From positions 10,755,437 through 10,819,436 of the forward strand of contig NC_091209.1 of the NCBI RefSeq assembly GCF_040958095.1: a stretch of DNA of 64,000 nt, read 5' to 3'. Shown piece after piece: positions 9,527-20,175 of this stretch (positions are counted from its first letter, which is position 1; every line of letters begins with the position of its first letter). This DNA comes from Procambarus clarkii (lineage: Eukaryota > Arthropoda > Malacostraca > Decapoda > Cambaridae). Under the pieces are notes generated by a model, which was not told where the DNA came from, made no database searches, and saw only the letters and a program-made list of their open reading frames with translations. Both the position numbers and the translations under genes were made by a program.

Positions 9527-11222
9527 TATGACTGAAGTTGCCGCCCAGTTGGGTGGCTAAGGCTGCCGCCCAATTGGGTGGCTAAGGCTGCCGCCCAATT
9601 GGGTGGCGCACATGATTAAAGCTGCTGCTGTGTGTAGAATATGACTGAAGTTGCCGCCCAGTTGGGTGGCCGAGGCTGCCGCCCAATTGGGTGGCTGAAG
9701 CTGCCGCCCAATTGGGTGGCGCACATGATTAAAGCTGCTGCTGTTGTGTGTAGAACATGACTGAAGTTGCCGCCCAATTGGGTGGCTAAGGCTGCCGCCC
9801 AATTGGGTGGCTAAGGCTGCCGCCCAATTGGGTGGCGCACATGATTAAAGCTGCTGCTGTGTGTAGAATATGACTGAAGTTGCCGCCCAGTTGGGTGGCC
9901 GAGGCTGCCGCCCAATTGGGTGGCTGAAGCTGCCGCCCAATTGGGTGGCGCACATGATTAAAGCTGCTGCTGTTGTGTGTAGAACATGACTGAAGTTGCC
10001 GCCCAATTGGGTGGCTAAGGCTGCCGCCCAATTGGGTGGCTAAGGCTGCCGCCCAATTGGGTGGCGCACATGATTAAAGCTGCTGCTGTGTGTAGAATAT
10101 GACTGAAGTTGCCGCCCAGTTGGGTGGCCGAGGCTGCCGCCCAATTGGGTGGCTGAAGCTGCCGCCCAATTGGGTGGCGCACATGATTAAAGCTGCTGCT
10201 GTTGTGTGTAGAACATGACTGAAGTTGCCGCCCAATTGGGTGGCTAAGGCTGCCGCCCAATTGGGTGGCGCACATGATTAAAGCTGCTGCTGTGTGTAGA
10301 ATATGACTGAAGTTGCCGCCCAGTTGGGTGGCCGAGGCTGCCGCCCAATTGGGTGGCTGAAGCTGCCGCCCAATTGGGTGGCGCACATGATTAAAGCTGC
10401 TGCTGTTGTGTGTAGAACATGACTGAAGTTGCCGCCCAATTGGGTGGCCGAGGCTGCCGCCCAGTTGGGTGGCTAAGGTTGCCGCCCAATTGGGTGGCTA
10501 AGGCTGCCGCCCAATTGGGTGGCTAAGGCTGCCGCCCAATTGGGTGGCGCACATGATTAAAGCTGCCGCTGTTGTGTGTAGAATATGACTGAAGCTGCCG
10601 CCCAATTGGGTGGCTAAGGCTGCCGCCCAATTGGGTGGCGCACATGATTAAAGCTGCCGCTGTTGTGTGTAGAATATGACTGAAGTTGCCGCCCAGTTGG
10701 GTGGCTGAAGCTGCCGCCCAATTGGGTGGCTAAGGCTGCCGCCCAATTGGGTGGCTAAGGCTGCCGCCCAATTGGGTGGCGCACATGATTAAAGCTGCTG
10801 CTGTTGTGTGTAGAATATGACTGAAGTTGCCGCCCAGTTGGGTGGCCGAGGCTGCCGCCCAATTGGGTGGCTGAAGCTGCCGCCCAATTGGGTGGCGCAC
10901 ATGATTAAAGCTGCTGCTCTTATGTGTAGAATATGACTGAAGTTGCCGCCCAATTGGGTGGCCGAGGCTGCCGCCCAAATGGGTGGCTGAAGCTGCCGCC
11001 GTTGTGTGTAGAACATGACTGAAGTTGCCGCCCAATTGGGTGGCCGAAGCTGCCGCCCAATTGGGTGGCTGAAGCTGCCGCTGTTGTGTGGAGAACATGA
11101 CTGAAGTTGCCGCCCAATTGGGTGGCGCACATGATTAAAGCTGCCGCCGTTGTGGTGAACATGACTGAAGCTGCCGCCCAGTTGGGTGGCTGTAAAGCTG
11201 CCGCCCATTTGGGTGGCTAAAG
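9527..11222. repeat. Palindromic satellite with a 229-bp higher-order unit
   Basis: The core GCCGCCCAATTGGGTGGC is a near-perfect 18-bp palindrome, with a single G:T mismatch pair between arms, and recurs every 23-26 bp or after a spacer. From about 9,557 to 10,400 a 229-bp block repeats nearly unchanged. Beyond that the order decays. Spacers alternate between GCTGCTGCTG and GCTGCCGCTG versions. Confidence 0.95.
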
Positions 11223-11904
11223 CAAGACTACAGTGTTACTAGCGACTTCAGAGCCTCTTGTATCACTTGATATGAGAATATTATCTATATGCATGTATTT
11301 GTGTAAATAATTGTGTACATGTAACATTAACAATTGTCCAGTTAGCTTCACACGATTGTCACTTGGCTAAATGAACTCTGGGGCTCACTTCCTGAACCCA
11401 TTATGTGGCTCTAACCCTTTCCACCACCGCCCACGGGATGGGTATGGGGTGCATAAGACAAGATCAGACCTGTTGTCACGTGACGTGTCAAACTTATGAA
11501 CTATCAACTAATTTTTAGATTTAGATGCTTTGAAGAAATTAAGAATCTTTTAACATTCTTTGATACAATAGTCCAGATGGATACACCCATGACATCAATA
11601 ATTTCTATAACTATTGTTCATATTTATTGTCCTACTGCCTCGTATTTATCCAAGATTGAATTCTAAAATGGACAAGCAAACTCAGAATTGAGTGGCAGAG
11701 GCGTCCGACAGCCTTCTTCCAAAAGATCAACAGTTAATGTAGTCTCTAGCTCCTACACGAAACCATAGTCTGATGCAAAACTTTTAGCCCAAGAGAACAA
11801 GAGATCTTTGAAGGAAGACAAAGGTTGCTTGGATTAATGGGGTCAATAATAATGGACCAACGCAGGAGACCAGCGGGAGTGTTCACCAGTCTCTTCCCCG
11901 CTCA
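11223..11904. other. No gene seen
   Basis: AT-rich unique-looking DNA. One reversed, decayed unit of the 30-bp minisatellite lies near 11,425-11,452. No convincing exon was found. Confidence 0.55.
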
Positions 11905-12058
11905 GGCGGCAGCCCAAGCGTCCGTACTCTTACTCCACCAGGGCGTCCCAACATGCGGCAGCCCAAGCGTCCGTACTCTTACTCCACCAGGGCGTCCCAA
12001 CATGCGGCAGCCCAAGCGTCCGTACTCTTACTCCACCAGGGCGTCCCAACATGCGGCT
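11905..12058. repeat. 49-bp tandem repeat, about three copies
   Basis: Near-identical units beginning CAGCCCAAGCGTCCGTACTC and ending CCCAACATGCGG. The small open frames here follow from the repeat. Confidence 0.93.
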
Positions 12059-12903
12059 CACTGCCCGTCAGTGGGCGGCCCCACACAAGGAGGTTACAGT
12101 CTTCTGCAGTTCACGAGGTTGACGTTACTCGGGTTGTGGCCGACTCGCGCATCTTTCCTATTTTTAAAGTAGAAATTCACAAAATGAAAAGTATATCCAT
12201 CAATGCAAGTAGCAGTTTACACAATTAAAACTGATGGAACAAGCTCAACACAACATGCGTGCATCACTCTTGTTCCACATTAATAAATGTCATAGAAACT
12301 TCAAAGAGTTATGCTTTCGTTACTTTAACATTTGTTATTTCATGCAAAACTGAAGTTTCTTCCAGATACTAATAACTGCCAAGTAATTATCAAAAGAAGG
12401 CACCAAACCGGGGAGACATGTAGCAAGCTCATTGACAAATAAAACAGGACAAGTCTTTCATCGTAGATACCTCGCGAGGTCACCGAGAACGAGGCCCTAA
12501 AGAATGCCACAAACAGGTTTTACAAGTAACCCGCCTACACTCCGGTCTGTTGTGAAAGGGGGGGGGGGGGAGGGTTACTTTGTACATGTGAACCACCACT
12601 TAATTAACCATGTTAATTAAGTGTAGAATTACACTTCTGATGCCTTGGGACAAGTCAAGCCATTAATAATTTCTTTAACCAAAGAGTTAAGGATTTATTA
12701 ATTTTTTCCTAACACTGAACCAAATTACCCTAACATCACTTAACATATTTGGTGGCAAGTTGTGTAGACAAAGCATCAAAAGTCCTGGGTAAGGTATTCA
12801 AGAAAATTATGTGCTAGTTTAAATTTTAATATTTTAAAAACAATTCCGCAAACGAGGCCATTTTCTGGCAAACATATCTCGGGCTGTTCCCACTGACGAC
12901 AGA
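12059..12903. other. No gene seen
   Basis: Mostly AT-rich. It contains a G14 run near 12,558-12,571. It could be 3' flank or UTR of the minus-strand gene whose last candidate exon ends at 12,904. Confidence 0.5.
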
Positions 12904-13001
12904 CTAGATGCTGGCAATGTCCTGCCACTTTATGGCGTCGTTATAGATGTTCTTCAGTAGTCCGAGACTGTCCTCTTGGCCTTCCCTGTTGTCACCCGAG
13001 C
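12904..13001 (-). CDS. Candidate last exon, small duplicated gene
   Basis: On the minus strand an acceptor (CGTCCTCAG) is followed by 98 bp that end in a stop. The exon codes for SGDNREGQEDSLG, then LLKNIYNDAIKWQDIASI. It starts with two bases that complete a phase-1 codon, which matches the donor of the exon at 13,716-13,944 exactly. Two relatives of this exon occur in the window (6,586 and 16,831). That pattern, and the higher GC than its surroundings, argue for a true exon. No protein family is recognised. Product and secretion status are unknown. Confidence 0.45.
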
Positions 13002-13199
13002 CTGAGGACGGGAGTATCACAACTATTATATTCCTTATGATAAGACTCAAGACGTCTTTAAGTTAATATTATCTTTCACGGACCTCTTTACACCCTTTGA
13101 GCCCCTTATGAGTAACCTGCACTTTAATCTACCAAACACCCTGTATATTATGACAATTTGAGCTGTAATGACCAATTAATACAGTCAAACAAGCCATAC

Positions 13200-13293
13200 A
13201 GACCCTCCAGTGAGACCAGTTGGTGGAGGACAGTGTACCCGGATGACCACCTCCAGGCCCTCGCCCCGCCCTCATGTCGCTTCTCCACACGAA
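13200..13293 (-). other. Possible alternative exon
   Basis: A 94-bp GC-rich block on the minus strand follows GTGATCCAG and ends before GTATGG. One frame is protein-like (VEKRHEGGARAWRWSSGY), but it does not match the phase of any neighbouring candidate exon. It may be part of a non-coding transcript. A second short block at 13,421-13,466, with a good GTGAGT donor, is equally undecided. Confidence 0.2.
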
Positions 13294-13715
13294 CTGGATC
13301 ACAATATTACGTCGTGTTACAACAATTCTTAGTCGTTAAGTAAATTAGTCCAGCAGGATGACTGTTTAATGCACATTTCAATAATTTATGACCATGTTAA
13401 ACACTAACAAGTAAACTCACTTCTGACTGAAGGCTTCCTTATCCTTGATAATTAGCTGGAAACCCTCTGCCAAGACTAGCAGTAAGAGTTGGCTTGATCC
13501 CAGCTGTAGGTGTCAGTATTTACGCACAGTTCTTACCAGCCGTTGTTTCATGCATCTGAAATTTTAAAAATAATTTAATCTAAATTTACTCAAAGGGGCA
13601 CAACAAGAGCCATGTTGAAGCGTCAAACCTGTATCTTGGGTACTCTAACCACATTACTCTTGATCTATGCGATTTAGAGAAAGTAACCAAATCAAAACCA
13701 GAATATTTTACTCAC

Positions 13716-13944
13716 CAGGTATTCCACAGGATGGAGTGTAGTTCCCTGCGGCCTTTAAGGCCGGGAGACAAGCTGGGGGTGAGGGGCGAAGGGAAGCTGG
13801 GGCACTTCCAGTGCAGGAAGGTGTTGGAAGGACAAGAGTGCCGCTTGAAGACAACTGTTGGACGTAATACAGGACTAAAGAAACTAGTTTGAAACCGTTT
13901 AGTGTCTTTAGAGAACTGTAGAGACTTTCCCTGGAGGAGGACTT
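13716..13944 (-). CDS. Candidate middle exon, small duplicated gene
   Basis: On the minus strand CCCTTCCCAG is followed by 229 bp, open throughout, ending in CCTG before a consensus GTGAGT donor. It codes for about 76 residues, starting KSSSRESLYSSLKTLNGFKL and ending NYTPSCGIP, with a Ser/Pro/Ala-rich middle. Its start phase (0) fits the end of the exon at 14,790-14,859. Its end phase (1) fits the exon at 12,904-13,001. A separate frame upstream (ATG near 14,078, MLLLTILVWECSLG) looks like a short signal peptide, but a stop separates it from this frame. It may be chance. Confidence 0.4.
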
Positions 13945-14339
13945 CTGGGAAGGGACGAATACTGGTGCAGACAACTGGTTTTACTCAGGAGACGAAGACC
14001 ACCACCACCAGGGACCAGTCTGGGGCATTGTAGTCCCGAGACTACACTCCCACACCAGTATTGTCAGCAGAAGCATTCTGGATTCTGAAAAGTAATACCA
14101 ATTTAATACCAGTGGATTTACCCTTAACCCTCCTGCAAGAATATGGTTAATAAGGCAATGTAAAAATTGTGTAGAAAAATGCTATCTTGTAATAATTACA
14201 CAAAGTTAAATTAATTATCTGTTAAGTTACTACTTTCCAAGATGCTCAAACCATTGGTTAATCCTCTAAGCCAAAGGTTATAGATCTAAATATTTGTAGA
14301 CAACTTTCGAAAGCAGGCTGAAACTTTTTTGGGTGGGGT

Positions 14340-14528
14340 AGGAAGGAAGGAATTATCAAGGGAACGGGCTAAGCCATTACGACTATGTAGCACTGGGAAG
14401 GGGTCAGGATAAGGATTTGGGATGGGACGGGGGAAGGAATGGTGCCCCAACCACTTTGACGGTCGGGGATTGAACGCCGATCTACATGAAGCGAGACCGT
14501 CGCTCTACCGTCCAGCCCAAGTGGGGGG
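14340..14528 (-). mobile_element. tRNA-headed SINE
   Basis: The reverse complement starts with a tRNA-like head: a GGACGGTAGAG A-box-like stretch and a GGCGTTCAATCCCCGACC B box. The body is AAGTGGTTGGGGCACCATTC, then a long G/A-rich tail. A plus-strand relative lies at 26,905-27,085. A G11 run sits at its 5' edge. Confidence 0.8.
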
Positions 14529-14789
14529 GGGGGGTGTAGCCAAGAAAAACACTACAGAAGACCGATTAATGCTACAACTTTGTAGCAACAGTAAACTGCT
14601 AAGCAATTTAGTTAAGCTGTTAACTTAAAAGTAATCAGCTGTACATTTACCAGAACAAGTGTCAAGATTGGCCTAAGTAATACAGTAAACGTGTATGGCT
14701 GTATTGTATATTAGTAAACTACAACTTTCTGAACTGCTAAAGTAATCCACTGTTGGGAAGTGTCCAAGAGAAACATCAGACTTACTTAC

Positions 14790-14859
14790 TGGGCGTTTGT
14801 CCGGCTTGTTACAGCCTTGTGTAGACCTCCGAGGCGCTGACAACTGCACCACTACGATC
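14790..14859 (-). CDS. Candidate upstream exon, small duplicated gene
   Basis: A textbook exon on the minus strand: acceptor GTTAACTACAG, 70 bp, then the perfect donor GTAAGTAAG. One frame is open across it and gives IVVVQLSAPRRSTQGCNKP then DKRP, ending in phase 0. This joins the exon at 13,716-13,944. It begins one base into a codon and has no ATG, so an upstream coding exon is needed or the transcript is non-coding. The promoter at 15,942-16,040 lies 1.1 kb upstream on the same strand. Confidence 0.4.
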
Positions 14860-15189
14860 CTGTAGTTAACTATCGTTTAGGTCCAATGGTCAGGACCAAG
14901 TATTCCCCTAACTTCTTACATTACAACTATTTACATAATACACTCAAGTCTGGAATTACACAATCAACTGAAATGCTTACTATAAGGCAATTTTACAATA
15001 TATATACGACAGGAAGTTACATAATTAACGTCTATGGTTATAAAAAAACACTAAACACCATGGATGGACATCCTGAAGATTAACAACCTAGTTCATGGCT
15101 TAAAATTCACTTTACCCATTGTTAGAATTACATCTAGGTTGCTGAATCAAAGTAGTCGTGTTAACTTAATATAGCTTAGAATTTATATA

Positions 15190-15880
15190 TTTTTACAAGG
15201 GAACAGGGGAGACGCAACAAGGCAGCAGGGGGGGGGGGGGAAGACGCAACAATGAGCAAGGGAGGAGGAAGGGGGGGGGGGGTAGACGCAACAATGACCG
15301 AGGGAGTGGGGGGGGGGGTGAAGAGACGCAACAATGAACAAGGGAGTGGGGTGAAGAGACGCAACAATGAACAAGGGAGTGGGGGGGGGGGGTGAAGAGA
15401 CGCAACAATGAACAAGGGAGGAGAGGGGGGAGGAGACGCTACAATGAGCAAGGGAGGAGAGGGGGGAGGAGACGCTACAATGAGCGAGGGAGGAGGGGGG
15501 GAGGAGACGCTACAATGAGCAAGGGAGGAGAGGGGGGAGGAGACGCTACAATGAGCGAGGGAGGAGGGGGGGAGGAGACGCTACAATGAGCGAGGGAGGA
15601 GGGGGGGAGGAGACGCTACAATGAGCGAGGGAGGAGGGGGGGGAGACGCTACAATGAGCGAGGGAGGAGGGGGGGGAGACGCTACAATGAGCGAGGGAGG
15701 AGGGGGGGGGAGACGCTACAATGAGCGAGGGAGGAGGGGGGGGGAGACGCTACAATGAGCGAGGGAGGGGGGGGGGTGAGGAGACGCTACAAAGAGCGAG
15801 GGAGGGAGGGAGGGAGGGACGCAACAAGGGAGCAGAGGGGGGGGGGACGCAACTAGAGGGCTGGGGGAAGGGACCCGCCA
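15190..15880. repeat. C-rich minisatellite, right arm (reverse)
   Basis: GGGAGACGCAACAATGAGCA units separated by G-rich runs. This is the exact reverse of the array at 2,640-5,355. The array is much shorter here and lacks the LTR insertion. Confidence 0.96.
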
Positions 15881-16850
15881 CACACAGCCAAACTACAAGA
15901 GACGAACCTGAAACTGGTCACCAAAAGTGAGGTAAAACCACACTGAAGTGAGTTTTGTCTCATCGTCTCTTTTATAACCAGCAGCCAACCAAACCCGGCC
16001 GCTGATTGGTTGACATTCACCCTATAACTCACCCCATTGGTTAACATTTTGCGCGTCTGAAGTGTCAATTATCACTGGCCAACAGCCACTCCTTCACTTC
16101 CCCAAATATGAACGAGTCTCTAATGAACCAATAATGATCCCCAGCTTAAATGTTTGAAGTTGTTAATTTCAAATTCTTATTCACAAACCAAATACAACAT
16201 TCTATTGTAAATGTTGCAACAGAACAACAGGTACAACAGAGCAACATTTGCAGTAGAATCGGCAGTGAAGTAGTAATCGTCCGTCAGTCCAGAACTGTTA
16301 ATGGCCGCTCCACAACTACAATATACAATATATGCAATAACAGACTAACAAACACAGCAACCAAAATTCCTGACACAACACTGGATGATGTTAAATATTT
16401 GCTTTCAGTTGACTTAAGATATTGCTCGTTAATGATAAATTGAGTGATTTTAACTTATTAAAGTGTGAAAATTTATGCTTTATAATAATTAATTAATTCC
16501 AAGATGACATTTCAGAATATTATTCTGCACAAGTGGCGTCCTCGACGATCACCACGTTACGCCTGATGGGTCCTCGGTGCTCCTCTCGTCCTCAAAACAA
16601 GACTTTCCATCACCTTCCTCGCTCTTCCTGTCTCCGTCTCCCCAAGGTACTTCTCGAGTACCTTGAGGAATAAGCCTCAAGACGAGTCTTATAGGATGTC
16701 AGGCGGTTCCCAGCTCCTTCCTCCACGCCCTCTACAGCTCCAACCTCTTCATCTCTGCCTGTTAGAGCTGAATGTTTACCTTGAGATTTATCAACTTATA
16801 AATAACCTCCATCTCAGACGACCACAGCCAGACAGTAAGGAAGGCAACAA
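15881..16850. repeat. Right inverted-repeat arm
   Basis: 15,881-16,320 pairs in reverse with 2,138-2,640, and 16,535-16,850 pairs with 1,010-1,310. The 215 bp between (16,320-16,535) has no partner in the left arm, where a LINE sits instead, so this arm keeps the ancestral state. Confidence 0.9.
15942..16040 (-). promoter_or_regulatory. RNA polymerase II core promoter, right copy
   Basis: Reading the minus strand: CCAAT boxes near 16,038 and 16,016, TTATAAAAG at about 15,969-15,977 and TCAGT at 15,942-15,946. Order and spacing are the same as in the left copy. The predicted transcript runs toward the candidate exons at 14,790-14,859, 13,716-13,944 and 12,904-13,001. A possible first-exon donor (TTTCAG before GTTCGT) lies about 35 bp downstream of the initiator. 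The left copy has GCTCGT there, so that donor is not conserved. Confidence 0.6.
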
Positions 16851-16899
16851 AGACAGTCTCGGGGTAGTAAAGAACATCTACAACGATGAGATAACATAA
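16831..16899 (+). pseudogene. Decayed terminal exon, third family copy
   Basis: Plus-strand peptide DSKEGNKDSLGVVKNIYNDE aligns with the REGQEDSLGLLKNIYNDA part of the exon at 12,904-13,001, then meets an early stop. DNA similarity continues past that stop (ACAACATTGCC against GGACATTGCC), so the original reading frame was longer. An acceptor-like CCATCTCAG lies 5' of it. The open frame also runs upstream from 16,663 without a break, which may be chance. Confidence 0.45.
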
Positions 16900-17029
16900 C
16901 ACAACATTGCCTCTCACCACGTCAAGTCTGTCACGTGACACCAGCCTCTGATGTTGATGCTTCTCGTCGGTCTTGCCTCTTGAGTCTTCCTACTTGGGAA
17001 CCTGTACACTGAACATTGCTGCCTTCAAC

Positions 17030-17280
17030 ACTGCCAGTGTATCCTCAGGATGGATATAGGGTCCACAACTAGTCACTCGATGTATATGGGGTCTACTACG
17101 ACCCGTAGGATGGGTATAAGGTCCACTACCACCCGTAGGATGTTGATGAGGTTCACTACCACCCGTAGGATGTTGATGGGGTCCACTACTAATTGTTGAA
17201 TAAGTATGGGGTCCACTATCGCCCACCTGTCTGCAGTAGTGGACCCCATACCTATCCTTCTGGGTGATAGTGGACCACAT
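17030..17280. repeat. Diverged 30-bp minisatellite, right arm (reverse)
   Basis: About eight decayed units of GGGTCCACTACCACCCGTAGG type, in reverse orientation relative to 308-1,008. It marks the outer end of the right arm. Confidence 0.85.
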
Positions 17281-17479
17281 AAACTTCGTGTGACCTGTTG
17301 TGGATCATGTCTATCCTGTTTGCAGAAGTATACCCCCTCATAGACATTCCGACGTCATATCGTTTTCTGTTGACGTTCCTACAATTCATTCTCTTTAAAA
17401 AATTTAAAGCATATACTAATATATATAATGTTGTTAAGCGAAAGCATCATTATTATATGAAATAATTTATAGAGAGCTT

Positions 17480-17930
17480 ATTATAATTTACTGAAAAACA
17501 CCAAGATTTCTCCTAAGTGCTAACCTTTAATAGGATGCACTATAGAATAGTTGTTTAAATCATGGGTCGATGTGTATGGGGTTGAAACATTTGTTGACAC
17601 AAAATGGAGGCTTATTATAACTTTTTTTTTAACTTTTTTTTCTATTTTAGTCAAGAGAGCATTTATCTGTCAACATCTATCATCTTCGCTGAGAACTTCA
17701 CTACAATGGTAATTATTATGCTTTAAAATCATTCAAAATACTAAAATAAGGAGCCATATGTGGTAGCTATGTCCACCACAGGTGAACTATTAATCTTAAT
17801 AACTATTATTAAAATTATTAATTATTATTCGTTATTTAACTTTGCCTCAAGTCAACTAGATTTGCTTTACTTTCTTGGAATATTGCTGCGCCTCAGGCCG
17901 CTTAGAGGCAATCAGAGATGGTAATCAATT
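17480..17930. repeat. Dispersed AT-rich repeat, inverted partner of 5,438-5,850
   Basis: Shares AATAAGGAGCCATATGTGGT, ATCATCTTCGCTGA and CTAAGTGCTAACCTTTAA with the reverse of 5,438-5,850. Confidence 0.75.
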
Positions 17931-17965
17931 TCCTCCTTACAGCAAAAGATTTAGCCAAACTTAGA

Positions 17966-18345
17966 GCACTGTGCTCAGTCCCACAAGGTCTCTGTGCTGT
18001 CCTCTGTGCTCAGTCCCACAAGGTCTCTGTGCTCAGTCCCACAAGGTCTCTGTGCTCAGTCCCACAAGGTCTCTGTGCTCAGTCCCACAAGATCTCTGTG
18101 CTCAGTCCCACAAGGTCTCTGTGCTCAGTCCCACAAGGTCTCTGTGCTCAGTCCCACAAGGTCTCTGTGCTCAGTCCCACAAGGTCTCTGTGCTCAGTCC
18201 CACAAAGTCTCTGTGCTCAGTCCCACAAGATCTCTGTGCTCAGTCCCACAAGATCTCTGTGCTCAGTCCCACAAGGACTCTGTGCTCAGTCCCACAAGGT
18301 CTCTGTGCTCAGTCCCACAAGGTCTCCGTGCTGTCCTCTGTGCTC
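17966..18345. repeat. 23-bp minisatellite (CTCAGTCCCACAAGGTCTCT)
   Basis: About fifteen nearly perfect copies of a 23-bp unit. Since 23 is not a multiple of three, all three plus-strand frames read long Ser/Cys/Val-rich peptides, which are artefacts. Confidence 0.97.
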
Positions 18346-18624
18346 TGTGCTCCACAAGGTCGAGTTACTGACCATTCCCAGGATGCACGAATTGTATAAT
18401 AAATTGATTACTTTCGTAATTATTGATTAATATTTTGTTCACATATATTACCCAATACCCATCGGTTCTTTGAGGATGGGATGCAGAGTACAAGTGTGGG
18501 TACAGAGTACATTTGGTGGTACAGGGTACATATAATTCATTGTGTAGGGGGGACAGGAAGCCAGAGTGTATTAATACACGTTAGGCTTAAATCGAGGTCT
18601 CTCCCCCCCCCCCACCAAGGCCGA

Positions 18625-18815
18625 ATTACAGACCCCGTCCAAGATGCAACCCCACAAGCTGATTAACGTCTCAGTATCTACTAACTACTAGGTGAACAGA
18701 GGCATTAGGTGAAAGGAAATGTGCCCAACCATTTCTGTCTCGACCGGGATTCAACTCCGGAATTCTCGATTGTGGGTCGAGAACGAACCCGACTGTACTA
18801 CCGGGACCCTTAAAT
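18625..18815 (-). mobile_element. tRNA-headed SINE
   Basis: On the minus strand a CCCGGTAGTACAGTCGGGTT head and a GGAGTTGAATCCCGG B-box-like region are followed by a body that ends in the CTAGTAGTTAGTAGATACTG type. The companion motif AACTACTAGGTGAACAGAGG is shared with two other SINE pieces at 20,081 and 22,370. Confidence 0.75.
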
Positions 18816-18889
18816 CACAGCTGAGTCCCGGTAGTGACTCCGGTATATGTAACTCCGGTACATGGAAGCACAGGGTGCATGTGCTGGTA

Positions 18890-19195
18890 GTACTAGACAC
18901 AATACCCATTCTGTGGGTGTTATGGTCCCCTGTTTCTATCCCCTGGAGAGCTGTGGACCCCATACCCATCCTGCGGGCGGTAGTGTAGTGTACCCTACTT
19001 TATACGTTTTCTATAACACAATGTACGATCCATTTTCTTTAATTTGTATAGAGCATATTCTATTGTTTATATTATAATTTGGCGCCAAATTAAAAATTTA
19101 CAGATAATAATTCATAGAATAAATATTATAATTTACTGAGAACTACCACGATTTCTCAAAACTAAACTACGACCCTTCAATAAGATGTATCTGAT
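18890..19195. repeat. Minisatellite remnant plus AT-rich dispersed repeat
   Basis: Three decayed 30-bp units (ending GTGGACCCCATACCCATCCT) are followed by an AT-rich block. Its ATTATAATTTACTGAGAACT and CCTTCAATAAGATG motifs match 17,480-17,560. The same neighbour pair, minisatellite next to AT-rich block, recurs three times in the first 20 kb. Confidence 0.7.
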
Positions 19196-19214
19196 CCATA
19201 ATATTCGACTAGGA

Positions 19215-19815
19215 TGTAAAATATTACGCAAATTTCCCCTTCAGAAACTTGTGTAAGGAATCATTTAGATCCTTGTATACCACATATGTCAGACCAATAC
19301 TGGAATATGCGGCTCCAGCCTGGAGTCCACATCTAGTCAAACACAAACTGAAGTTAGAAAAGGTTCAGAGGTATGCCACCAAACTAGTCCACGAGCTGAG
19401 AGGTATGAGCTACGAGGAAAGGCTGCTGGAACTGAACCTCACGACACTGGAAGACAGACGAGCTAGGGGAGACATGATCATTATCTATAAAATTCTCAGA
19501 GGAATTGACAGTGTAAATCAAGATAAACTGTTTATCACGATTGGTACACGCACAAGGGGACACAGGTGGAAGCCGAGTACCCAAATTACCCATACACACT
19601 CTGTGTGTATGTACTTTACCTGAATAAACATTTGAATTTTTTTAATTTTGAATTTTGAAAATGAGCCACAAGAGACATTAGAAAGAACTGTTTCAGTGTC
19701 AGAGTAGTTAGTAAATGGAATGCATTAGGAAGTGATGTGGTGGAGGCCGACTCCATACACATTTTCAAATGTAGATATGATAGAGCCTATGATAGAGATA
19801 TGATATTTTAATTAA
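19215..19815 (+). mobile_element. LINE 3' end (CR1/jockey-like), plus strand
   Basis: Open plus-strand frame SFRSLYTTYVRPILEYAAPA, then LEKVQRYATKLV, ERLLELNLTTLEDRR and GDMIIIYKILRGID. This is the C-terminal signature of many CR1/L2/jockey-type ORF2 proteins. A 70-80-bp insertion near 19,590-19,670 breaks the frame, and the final VSKWNALGSDVVEADS-like part follows. It is 5'-truncated and the same family as 46,038-47,590. Confidence 0.85.
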
Positions 19816-19904
19816 TAAAGAAGAAAAGGCCACAGGTGTTTGTATTGCTTCCCTTCGCACTATCAAGAGAGCTACAACCACAACCGACAACCATTAATAC
19901 ATTT

Positions 19905-20080
19905 TTATGTCATTTAATTCCCAGTACCCTTTTCAGTTTGTCCAGGTTGTTGTGTATAGTCTCCATCTTCCCTCTGTCTCTATCCGTCTCAGAATTGCAA
20001 ACATTGAGAGGAATGAGTCTATACCCTTTGGGAGATCGTTTACATATATCAGAAACAGGATGGGTCCAAGTACAGACCCC
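19905..20080 (-). mobile_element. LINE reverse-transcriptase fragment, minus strand
   Basis: ATTGAGAGGAATGAGTCTAT and GGGAGATCGTTTACATATAT match the reverse-transcriptase region at 46,950-47,010 ([13 protein letters not shown]-type part). It is cut off by a SINE fragment. Confidence 0.75.
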
Positions 20081-20175
20081 TATTTACTGCTAGGTGAACA
20101 GGGGTATTTGGTGATAGAAAATGTACCTTACCATTTCTGTACCGCTCGGGGAATTCTCGATTGTGAATGGAAATG
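20081..20175 (-). mobile_element. SINE fragment
   Basis: CTATTTACTGCTAGGTGAAC and CGGGGAATTCTCGATTGTGA match the SINE types at 22,240-22,485 and 18,625-18,815. Confidence 0.65.

Noticed and set aside
14000-14095. Signal-peptide-like MLLLTILVWECSLG frame as first exon of the small gene
   Set aside because: It is followed by a stop before the frame of the next candidate exon and has no matching donor phase. Likely chance.
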